Source: an uncultured Oscillospiraceae bacterium (GTDB lineage Bacteria; Bacillota; Clostridia; Oscillospirales; Ruminococcaceae). Taken from it: a DNA stretch of 9,003 bases. This document shows positions 1 to 4,663 of the stretch, in pieces; the stretch's first letter is position 1; every line of letters begins with the position of its first letter. The DNA is taken from contig UQQY01000089.1 of assembly GCA_900543295.1 (NCBI GenBank), positions 1 to 9,003 on the forward strand, written 5' to 3'. The notes under the pieces are model-generated. The model was not told where the DNA came from and did no database searches. It saw only the letters and a program-made list of their open reading frames with translations. The translations under genes were made by a program, and so were the position numbers.

Positions 1-599
1 GTCAGAAAGCATACGTGCGTGATTCCGCCGGTATTATTGCAGACGTGTCCGCCGGAAAACAGTTCTATTTCCCGGTTATCGTCCATCAGCATCGAGCAGC
101 CCCATCCCCAGTCTACTTTCGGCCGGATTCCAAGCGCTTCATAAAAAGCTTTGGATGCAGCAAGGTTTTCCACTGTAAAAGCCGGATGCACCATCGTTTT
201 GATGTAACAGCCCTGCTCGTCACAGGGCGGCTCATCGCCGGTAGCGGCAATATCCCAGAATTCCACCTCTTCGCCGGTCGGCGCAATGACAAAGCCGATG
301 TTCAACTCCCCCAGCGGATACGGCTGCGTTTTAACGGAGGCGCCGAAACAGACTGCACGTTCCATAACCGCTTTCAGATTGTGCGCATTGAAACAAAAAT
401 GCGTGATTCCCGCAGTATTGCGCGAGGGCTCTCCTCCTGCAAACACTTCGATCACCGTGCCGTCCGGCACACGCAAAACTGCGCTGTCCTTTGTCTGCTG
501 CACCAGAAAAAGCCCAAGCCCATCCTTGTAAAACCGGAGCGTTTCCTCAAAGCGGTCGGATTTAATCGCGACATGTGATAATCCTGTAATGCGGGCCAT
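1..599 (-). CDS. Tandem VOC (glyoxalase/bleomycin-resistance fold) protein, C-terminus cut by window edge
   Basis: The gene reads leftward from ATG at 599-597 and is still open at base 1, giving at least 199 residues. Four repeats of the VOC beta-alpha-beta-beta-beta module are visible: LSHVAIKS to IEVFAGG (residues 7-56), ITHFCFN to VEFWDI (65-117), MVHPAFTV to IELFSGG (136-184), and ITHVCFL (193 onward). That equals two VOC domains, so the full protein is probably near 250 residues. Candidate metal ligands sit at the usual places: H9, E51, H67 and E113 in domain 1, and H138, E179 and H195 in domain 2. VOC proteins include glyoxalases, ring-cleaving dioxygenases and antibiotic-binding proteins, and the substrate cannot be told from this sequence. 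AAAAGGA ending 11 bases upstream is a usable ribosome binding site. It lies 71 bases after luxS on the same strand with no obvious terminator between, so co-transcription is likely but unproven. Confidence 0.85.
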   Translation of the reverse strand, partial: MARITGLSHVAIKSDRFEETLRFYKDGLGLFLVQQTKDSAVLRVPDGTVIEVFAGGEPSRNTAGITHFCFNAHNLKAVMERAVCFGASVKTQPYPLGELNIGFVIAPTGEEVEFWDIAATGDEPPCDEQGCYIKTMVHPAFTVENLAASKAFYEALGIRPKVDWGWGCSMLMDDNREIELFSGGHVCNNTGGITHVCFL

Positions 600-627
600 A
601 GATGTCTCATTCCTTTTCTATATCGTT

Positions 628-664
628 ATATACACAGCGTACCACAGCCCTGCTTCCCTGTCAA
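628..664 (-). promoter_or_regulatory. Possible weak internal promoter between luxS and the VOC gene
   Basis: On the minus strand a perfect TTGACA (+ strand TGTCAA at 659-664) lies just past the luxS stop. Seventeen bases on is TACGCT, only 3 of 6 against TATAAT. A better -10-like TATAAC lies further down but at too wide a spacing. It could give the VOC gene its own start, but the match is poor and read-through from luxS is equally plausible. Confidence 0.2.
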
Positions 665-670
665 GCATCC

Positions 671-1132
671 TTATTTCGGATAGGCAAGCTTTTCCGCCGT
701 CCAGCCGGCAAGCACTTCGCACATATCCGCCGCAGCGGCCTTCGCCCCCGCCAGATCGTGATCCAGATAGTTACCGCACTCCCTGCGTTCGCTGCCTGGA
801 ATCTTTCCGGAAAAATCCCGGATAAACGCAAATGCCTCCTGTACAAGCCGGATCGATTCCGCGTGCGGCAGCGTATCGCGCACCAGAAAGTAGAAGCCTG
901 TGCGGCATCCCATCGGCCCAACGTAAACGACCTGATCGCTGTACGCGGAATTGCGCGCATAGGTTGCGAACAGATGCTCAAACGTGTGCATCGCGCCGTC
1001 AGAAAGATAGTCTCCCGCGTTCGGTACTTTCATCCGGATGTCATACGTTACGACATCCCCGTCCTTTCTTGAAAGATACATTCCCTTTGTCAGAATATCA
1101 TGATCGACTTCAAAGCTTGCAATGCGCTTCAT
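671..1132 (-). CDS. luxS: S-ribosylhomocysteine lyase LuxS (AI-2 synthesis)
   Basis: LuxS is a cytoplasmic metalloenzyme that splits S-ribosylhomocysteine into homocysteine and 4,5-dihydroxy-2,3-pentanedione, the precursor of autoinducer 2, in the activated-methyl cycle. The 153-residue product is close to the usual length of about 155. It has the family start MKRIASFEVDHDIL, the metal-binding HTFEH motif (H49, E52, H53), the catalytic cysteine C76 in PMGCRTGFY, and the third metal ligand C119 in ECGNYLDHDL, so it should be active. An in-frame extension to 1210 exists, but the ATG at 1132 has AAAGGAGG about 8 bases upstream and begins the conserved sequence. It starts 28 bases after the methyltransferase stop, within which its ribosome binding site lies, so the two are almost certainly one transcript. 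No nucleosidase (pfs) gene is in the window. The assignment is secure; whether AI-2 acts as a signal or is only a by-product here is unknown. Confidence 0.98.
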   Translation of the reverse strand: MKRIASFEVDHDILTKGMYLSRKDGDVVTYDIRMKVPNAGDYLSDGAMHTFEHLFATYARNSAYSDQVVYVGPMGCRTGFYFLVRDTLPHAESIRLVQEAFAFIRDFSGKIPGSERRECGNYLDHDLAGAKAAAADMCEVLAGWTAEKLAYPK

Positions 1133-1160
1133 ATATTTTCCTCCTTTGCCTCGGGTAAAA

Positions 1161-1925
1161 TCAGTTCGGTTTTCTTGCGGCGAGCAGAAAACGATGCGTC
1201 GTTCCCGCAAGACAACCGGTTTGCTCGATTCTTTTCTGTGCCTCGCACAGCCCGTCTAAGCACCGGCTTACCGAAAAACCGGGAAACTCCCACTCGATAA
1301 TTTTTGCAAACCAGACGAGCGCGGCGGTATCAAAAAAACGAATCGGCGTATACGCTTCTTCCTTCTGCAAAATGGAAAAGCCCGCCTCCGCAAGCTTCTG
1401 CGCAGCATGACCGGCGTTCCATTCCGGATACGGCGGGGAAACCTCCGGAAGCAGAAGCTCCCGCAATTCACGGTCATTCTCTCCGCCCACCTGCTGTGTA
1501 ACAAAAGTCCCGCCCAGCGACAGTATCCGGAAAACCTCCTCAGGCTGATAATCTCCGTGCCGGTTTATCACCAGCTCAAAGGTTTCGTCCGGAAACGGAA
1601 GCAAGCCTGTCCCGTCTGTCTCACGAAAATCGATGCCCAAAGGCAGAAGCCGCTCTCTGCAAAGCCGGATGTTCGGCTCCCACGCTTCCGTCGCCGCCGT
1701 TTTATGATATGGATGCTTCAAGGAAAGAAGAAGCTCTCCGCCGCCTGTATCCATATCCAGAAGACACGTCTGGGGAGTGAGATACCGTCTGACGACCGCC
1801 TCATACTCCCATGGAAGGCTGTCCTCCTCACAATAACGGTCCCGTATATGGGAAAAGTCCCATCCTGTAACAGCGGCCGAGCGTTCCTCGTCCTCCCACT
1901 GCCTGATCTGCTCTTTTAAACGCAT
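1161..1925 (-). CDS. Class I SAM-dependent methyltransferase, substrate unknown
   Basis: The 254-residue product has a Rossmann-type methyltransferase core. The SAM-binding motif I is LLDMDTGGGE (residues 55-64), glycine-rich but with aspartate where the first glycine of the usual DxGxGxG stands. An acidic strand-2 end follows at TEAWEPN, then FPDETFELVINRHG and the motif IV/V region RILSLGGTFVTQQVGGEN. The N-terminal GWDFSHI segment and the C-terminal THRFLLAARKPN are typical of small-molecule methyltransferases of this kind. I chose the ATG at 1925 because GGAG lies 8 bases upstream. An in-frame ATG at 1961 would add 12 residues but has no ribosome binding site. It is first in the leftward operon, directly before luxS. 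Its by-product S-adenosylhomocysteine feeds the pathway in which LuxS acts, which fits the pairing, though many such adjacencies are incidental. The acceptor molecule cannot be predicted. Confidence 0.85.
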   Translation of the reverse strand: MRLKEQIRQWEDEERSAAVTGWDFSHIRDRYCEEDSLPWEYEAVVRRYLTPQTCLLDMDTGGGELLLSLKHPYHKTAATEAWEPNIRLCRERLLPLGIDFRETDGTGLLPFPDETFELVINRHGDYQPEEVFRILSLGGTFVTQQVGGENDRELRELLLPEVSPPYPEWNAGHAAQKLAEAGFSILQKEEAYTPIRFFDTAALVWFAKIIEWEFPGFSVSRCLDGLCEAQKRIEQTGCLAGTTHRFLLAARKPN

Positions 1926-1954
1926 GATGACAACTCCGTTTCTATACAAAATCC

Positions 1955-2050
1955 GGATCATATCCTGCTGTTTTGCTCAAAACGGTGCAGTCCGCCGACA
2001 GCATACCGTATGATCCCAATGCAGCAGCCGTCAGCCGTTTGACTGCACCG
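1955..2050 (-). promoter_or_regulatory. Structured leader of the methyltransferase-luxS operon, possible cis-regulatory RNA
   Basis: In the minus-strand transcript ahead of the methyltransferase, a perfect 10-bp stem forms between 2041-2050 (+ strand GACTGCACCG) and 1983-1992 (CGGTGCAGTC), enclosing 48 bases. Inside that loop, 2009-2016 (TATGATCC) is perfectly complementary to 1955-1962 (GGATCATA), which lies outside the stem and about 17 bases before the ribosome binding site. The two pairings interleave, so they would form a pseudoknot or compete. A further 6-base match (2022-2027 with 1965-1970, CAGCAG/CTGCTG) crosses the same way. The loop also holds an 11-bp dyad, CATACCGTATG (2002-2012). 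I do not recognise the SAM, SAH or folate riboswitch consensus in it. A regulatory role is inference. Confidence 0.4.
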
Positions 2051-2125
2051 GGTTGTTATCTCGCATTTTCTGCAAAAAGAACGCCGCCTTTCTTCTCTTA
2101 TTCTCTTTATCTTATCATGCTTTCC

Positions 2126-2152
2126 TTTATAAAACAAGACAGGACTTGACAA
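2126..2152 (-). promoter_or_regulatory. Candidate leftward promoter for the methyltransferase-luxS operon
   Basis: On the minus strand, TTGTCA (+ strand 2147-2152) and TATAAA (+ strand 2126-2131) each match the sigma-A consensus at 5 of 6 positions. The spacer is only 15 bases, shorter than ideal. The -35 box overlaps that of rightward promoter P1 because the sequence there is a palindrome. It would give a leader of about 190 bases. A weaker alternative is TTGTTT-17-TAAGAT slightly downstream. No better leftward promoter is visible. Confidence 0.35.
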
Positions 2153-2156
2153 GTCC
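2142..2156. promoter_or_regulatory. Perfect 15-bp dyad over the P1 -35 box, candidate operator
   Basis: GGACTTG-A-CAAGTCC is an uninterrupted 7-1-7 palindrome. It fully contains the P1 -35 hexamer (2146-2151) and also covers the -35 of the candidate leftward promoter. A dimeric regulator bound here would block RNA polymerase in both directions. The family of any such regulator is unknown; it does not match the LexA, CcpA or FapR operator consensus as I know them. Confidence 0.45.
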
Positions 2157-2173
2157 GATTCTTATGTTATAAT
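2146..2173 (+). promoter_or_regulatory. Consensus promoter P1, upstream of yceD-rpmF
   Basis: TTGACA at 2146-2151, a 16-base spacer and TATAAT at 2168-2173 match the vegetative sigma factor consensus exactly. An extended -10 TG lies at 2165-2166. Transcription would start near 2180, leaving a leader of about 180 bases before the YceD gene. Promoter P2 lies downstream in that leader. Confidence 0.8.
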
Positions 2174-2179
2174 TAAATT

Positions 2180-2192
2180 GATATAGTATATC
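2180..2192. promoter_or_regulatory. Perfect 13-bp dyad at the predicted P1 start
   Basis: GATATA-G-TATATC is a 6-1-6 palindrome sitting at about +1 to +13 of P1. With the -35 dyad it brackets the promoter, an arrangement common for repressor sites, although the two dyads differ in sequence. AT-rich dyads also arise by chance, so the call is tentative. Confidence 0.3.
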
Positions 2193-2279
2193 TGAATTTT
2201 TGACATGCTGGATAAAATCGAAGAAAAAAACAGTGTAAAAGCACGCTTCTCTGCTGTCCGGCGGTTTTTGTCAAGACAG

Positions 2280-2304
2280 AACCGAAAAATCCTTTTTTTC
2301 GGTT
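2280..2304. repeat. 25-bp inverted repeat abutting P2
   Basis: AACCGAAAAA (2280-2289) and TTTTTCGGTT (2295-2304) are perfect complements around a 5-base centre. The right arm runs into the P2 -35 box at 2303. In RNA from P1 it would form a hairpin in the leader, but no run of U follows, so it is not a normal intrinsic terminator. CGGTT at 2262-2266 could pair with the left arm instead. It may be an operator for P2, an RNA-processing hairpin, or part of an attenuator. Confidence 0.35.
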
Positions 2305-2331
2305 GACAAGTTATGCTCTTTTCGATATAAT
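2303..2331 (+). promoter_or_regulatory. Consensus promoter P2 for yceD-rpmF
   Basis: TTGACA at 2303-2308, a 17-base spacer and TATAAT at 2326-2331 match the vegetative consensus at all twelve positions with ideal spacing. The start would fall near 2338, only about 22 bases before the YceD start codon. It shares TTGACAAGT with P1 (2146-2154). Such strength fits a ribosomal-protein operon. Confidence 0.85.
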
Positions 2332-2359
2332 AGATAGGCATAGCGATTGAGGTGTGATT

Positions 2360-2851
2360 ATGGTACTGGATCTAAAGCAGATTTTCGATGTAACGGGTGA
2401 GAGTACGTCTTTCGCGTACGATCTGGATCTTTCGGAATATGCGCTTTACGGCACCCGGCCGTTCGTCACCCCTGTACACGTAAAAGGCGAGGTTTTAAAC
2501 CGTGCAGGTGTTGTCACGCTCGACTATACCGCACAGTTTACGCTCTCTCTCGCCTGCGACAGATGCTTAACGGACTTTACGCGCGATTATATAATGCCGT
2601 TTTCCGAAACCCTCGTTTCAACCGGGGATACGAACGACGATGAATATATCGAGGCAAAGGACGGTATGCTCGACATGGACGCGCTTGTTGTCTCAGATAT
2701 TCTTCTGGATCTACCATCCAAGCAGCTTTGCAGCGAGGACTGCAAAGGTCTGTGTCCAGTATGCGGCGTGGATTTAAACCACGGCGTCTGTCAGTGTAAG
2801 AAAAAAGAAATCGACCCGCGCCTTCAGGCTCTGGCCGATCCGCTTCAATAA
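2360..2851 (+). CDS. YceD/DUF177 family protein, 23S rRNA accumulation factor
   Basis: The 163-residue protein belongs to the YceD (DUF177) family, which in bacteria and plastids is linked to accumulation of 23S rRNA and the 50S subunit. Visible marks are the CDRC pair (C66, C69), the acidic middle EYIEAKDGMLDMDALV (residues 95-110), and the cysteine-rich end with C124, C128, C132, C135, C144 and C146 around KGLCPVCGVDLNHG, which looks like a metal-binding knuckle. The start is placed at ATG 2360 because GAGGTG at 2349-2354 is a ribosome binding site 5 bases upstream. A GTG at 2354 in the same frame overlaps that site. The gene lies 24 bases before rpmF, the usual pairing for this family, and is driven by P1 and P2. 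The family call is firm; the exact molecular role is not established. Confidence 0.95.
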   Translation: MVLDLKQIFDVTGESTSFAYDLDLSEYALYGTRPFVTPVHVKGEVLNRAGVVTLDYTAQFTLSLACDRCLTDFTRDYIMPFSETLVSTGDTNDDEYIEAKDGMLDMDALVVSDILLDLPSKQLCSEDCKGLCPVCGVDLNHGVCQCKKKEIDPRLQALADPLQ

Positions 2852-2875
2852 GTAGTCTTTAAAGGAGGTGCCAAA

Positions 2876-3058
2876 ATGGCTGTTCCGAAGAGAAAGGTAT
2901 CCAAAGCAAGACGTGACAAGAGACGTTCCAGCGTATGGAAGCTTGACGTTCCGGCATTTTCCAAATGCCCGCAGTGCGGCGAGCTGAAAGCACCGCACAA
3001 GGTCTGCACGAACTGCGGTTATTACAAAGGCGTTCAGGTACTAAAAAAAGAGGCGTAA
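2876..3058 (+). CDS. rpmF: 50S ribosomal protein L32
   Basis: The 60-residue basic protein starts with the family signature MAVPKRKVSKARRDKRRS. It holds a zinc ribbon of the four-cysteine type: C31 and C34 in KCPQC, and C44 and C47 in CTNC. L32 is a component of the large ribosomal subunit. Keeping all four cysteines marks it as the zinc-binding (C+) form rather than the cysteine-free form that some bacteria keep for zinc starvation. AAAGGAGGTG at 2861-2870 is a near-perfect ribosome binding site with 5 bases to the ATG. It is the second gene of the yceD-rpmF operon and is followed by a strong terminator. In many Firmicutes and Proteobacteria rpmF is followed by plsX; here it is not. Confidence 0.98.
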   Translation: MAVPKRKVSKARRDKRRSSVWKLDVPAFSKCPQCGELKAPHKVCTNCGYYKGVQVLKKEA

Positions 3059-3108
3059 TCCGCCTTCGCCTTTAAGCAGGGTTTTATGCTCTGCTTTTCG
3101 TTTGCTTT

Positions 3109-3150
3109 AAAAAAACTGCCGCCACAAAAGCTTCTGGCGGCAGTTTTTTT
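3109..3150 (+). terminator. Strong intrinsic terminator after rpmF
   Basis: AAAAACTGCCGCCA (3111-3124) pairs perfectly with TGGCGGCAGTTTTT (3135-3148) around a 10-base loop, and seven T (3144-3150) follow. Seven A precede the stem (3109-3115), so it could also stop leftward transcription. It separates the ribosomal operon from the DUF512 gene. Confidence 0.93.
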
Positions 3151-3202
3151 CTGTTAAATCCCGTAAATACTATTTAAAACAAGCTTTGGAGGCCGCGCGG
3201 AA

Positions 3203-3259
3203 ATGCTGAAAAGCATCTGCTTATGGCCCGTCTGTACGGATAAGGAGGCAAATTTATGA
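3203..3259 (+). CDS. Possible 18-residue leader peptide coupled to the DUF512 gene
   Basis: An ATG at 3203 opens 18 codons (MLKSICLWPVCTDKEANL) and stops with TGA at 3257-3259, overlapping the ATG of the next gene as ATGA. GGAGG at 3188-3192 lies 10 bases upstream. The ribosome binding site of the radical-SAM gene (AAGGAGG) lies inside this ORF, so translation of one could affect the other. The peptide has two cysteines and matches nothing I recognise. The remaining 3151-3255 DNA shows no clear promoter. A chance ORF is quite possible. Confidence 0.35.
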   Translation: MLKSICLWPVCTDKEANL

Positions 3260-4563
3260 GTGTGACCGTTTTTTCGGTGTCTGAAAAAAGCGCAGCAGCA
3301 AAAAAGCACATTCAGAAAGGCGATATTCTGCATTCCATAAACGGAAATCCCATAAACGACGTGCTCGACTACGATTTCTATGCGGCGGACAGCCGCCTCA
3401 CGCTTGAGATGACCTCCGTTTCCGGAAAGGCGCGCACAATTAAAATCAAAAAGGACGAATATGCCGACATCGGGCTGTCGTTTGAGACATATCTGATCGA
3501 CAAGCAGCATACTTGCCGTAACGACTGTATTTTCTGTTTTGTAAACCAGATGCCGCCCGGTATGCGCGAAAGCCTGTATGTAAAGGACGACGACGACCGT
3601 CTTTCCTTTCTGTTCGGAAATTACGTCACGCTGACCAACATGCCGGACGCAGAGATTGACCGCATTATCAAAATGCACATCTCCCCTATCAACGTCTCCG
3701 TGCATACGACCAATCCGGCGCTTCGCTGCCAGATGATGAAAAATCGTTTTGCCGGCGATTCGCTTCGGCATTTGCACAAGCTGGCGAAAGCGGGCGTGCA
3801 CATAAACTGTCAGCTCGTGCTCTGTCCTGGAATAAACGACGGAAAAGAGCTTGACCGCACGCTTCACGACCTTTCGGCGCTGTATCCGGCGGTGCAGACT
3901 GTCGCCTGCGTTCCAGTGGGACTGACAAAATTCCGCGAAGGGCTGCCGCATCTGGACGCCTATACGGAAAAAACCGCCGGAGAGACTATAGACCGCATCG
4001 AAGCGTTTGGCTCTGTCTTTTTGAAGGAGCACGGCTGCCGTCTGGCTTTTCCTGCGGATGAGTTTTTCATTTTGGCCAACCGCCCGATTCCGCCGGGCGA
4101 ATACTATGAGGACTTTGACCAGCTTGACAACGGTGTCGGAATGATCGCTTTGCAGCGTGAGGAATTCTTCGCCGCGCTTGATGAGCTGCCTGAAAGCGAC
4201 CGTATCCGGTGTGTTACGATTGCAACCGGCATGGCGGCGCAGCCTTTTTTACAACAGCTTGTTGACGCGGCCAAAAAGAAATGGCATAATTTAGAGTGTC
4301 GTGTTGTTGCCATCCGCAACGACTATTTCGGACACTCTATTACAGTCGCCGGGCTTGTGACAGGTACTGATCTGCTCGCTCAGCTTAAAGGAATGGATTT
4401 GGGCGAAGAGCTCTTGCTGCCAAACTGTATGCTGCGGCATGAGCAGGATCGTTTTTTGGATGATGTGACGCTGTCGGAGCTTCGCGAACGCCTTGACATT
4501 CCAGTTCGGCTTGTATCAAACGACGGTGCGGACGTACTTGCGGCGATCCTTGGAGACGAATAG
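3256..4563 (+). CDS. DUF512 family radical-SAM protein with N-terminal PDZ-like domain
   Basis: The 435-residue protein begins with a PDZ-like segment (KGDILHSINGNPINDVLDYDF, about residues 21-41, split here for brevity around GD22-23 and NG29-30). A radical-SAM cluster motif CRNDCIFC follows, with C87, C91 and C94 in the CX3CX2C spacing that binds a 4Fe-4S cluster and SAM. After that come the family-typical KDDDDRLSFLFGNYVTLTNM and NVSVHTTNPALR (about residues 114-158). The DUF512 region fills the C-terminal part, with PADEFFILANRPIP and later LPNCMLRHEQDRFLDD. Members occur in clostridia and cyanobacteria and have no proven substrate that I know of. The ATG is supported by AAGGAGG seven bases upstream. 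Der starts 100 bases downstream on the same strand, the usual neighbour in clostridia. All cluster cysteines are present, so it should be a working enzyme. Confidence 0.92.
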   Translation: MSVTVFSVSEKSAAAKKHIQKGDILHSINGNPINDVLDYDFYAADSRLTLEMTSVSGKARTIKIKKDEYADIGLSFETYLIDKQHTCRNDCIFCFVNQMPPGMRESLYVKDDDDRLSFLFGNYVTLTNMPDAEIDRIIKMHISPINVSVHTTNPALRCQMMKNRFAGDSLRHLHKLAKAGVHINCQLVLCPGINDGKELDRTLHDLSALYPAVQTVACVPVGLTKFREGLPHLDAYTEKTAGETIDRIEAFGSVFLKEHGCRLAFPADEFFILANRPIPPGEYYEDFDQLDNGVGMIALQREEFFAALDELPESDRIRCVTIATGMAAQPFLQQLVDAAKKKWHNLECRVVAIRNDYFGHSITVAGLVTGTDLLAQLKGMDLGEELLLPNCMLRHEQDRFLDDVTLSELRERLDIPVRLVSNDGADVLAAILGDE

Positions 4564-4632
4564 AGTTCCAGCAGAACGACGCATGTTTTGCGTAAATCGT
4601 AGTGGAAAACAGACTGAAAAAGGCAGGCCGCT

Positions 4633-4648
4633 TGCCGCTAAAGCGGCA
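4633..4648 (+). promoter_or_regulatory. Small GC-rich hairpin just before the der ribosome binding site
   Basis: TGCCGC (4633-4638) pairs with GCGGCA (4643-4648) around TAAA, four bases before the GGAG of der (4653-4656). There is no T run, so it is not a terminator. It could modulate ribosome access to der or protect a processed end. No promoter is evident in 4564-4663. Confidence 0.25.
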
Positions 4649-4663
4649 GAATGGAGATCAACT

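Noticed and set aside
15..578. Plus-strand open frame of 187 codons at the left end
   Set aside because: It is antisense to the VOC gene, whose repeated motifs and ribosome binding site are convincing.
1133..1210. In-frame upstream extension of luxS
   Set aside because: It runs into the methyltransferase coding sequence and skips the strong ribosome binding site at 1141-1147.
1926..2125. Known SAM- or SAH-riboswitch in the luxS operon leader
   Set aside because: The conserved cores of the SAM-I and SAH classes, as I know them, are not present; only the base-pairing pattern supports a structured leader.
1958..2152. Minus-strand open frame of 64 codons in the divergent intergenic region
   Set aside because: It overlaps promoter elements and the structured leader, has no ribosome binding site, and its residues look like translated non-coding sequence.
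2200..2220. Third TTGACA (2200-2205) as another promoter
   Set aside because: No acceptable -10 box lies 15-19 bases downstream; the TAAAAT that follows is far too close.
3154..4032. Long minus-strand open frame of 292 codons
   Set aside because: It lies wholly antisense to the clear DUF512 gene, has no recognisable motif or good ribosome binding site, and is a by-product of that gene's codon use.
4493..4663. Upstream in-frame extension of der overlapping the DUF512 gene
   Set aside because: The conserved Der start and a well-placed GGAG point to ATG 4664; the extension is out-of-family and lies partly inside another gene.
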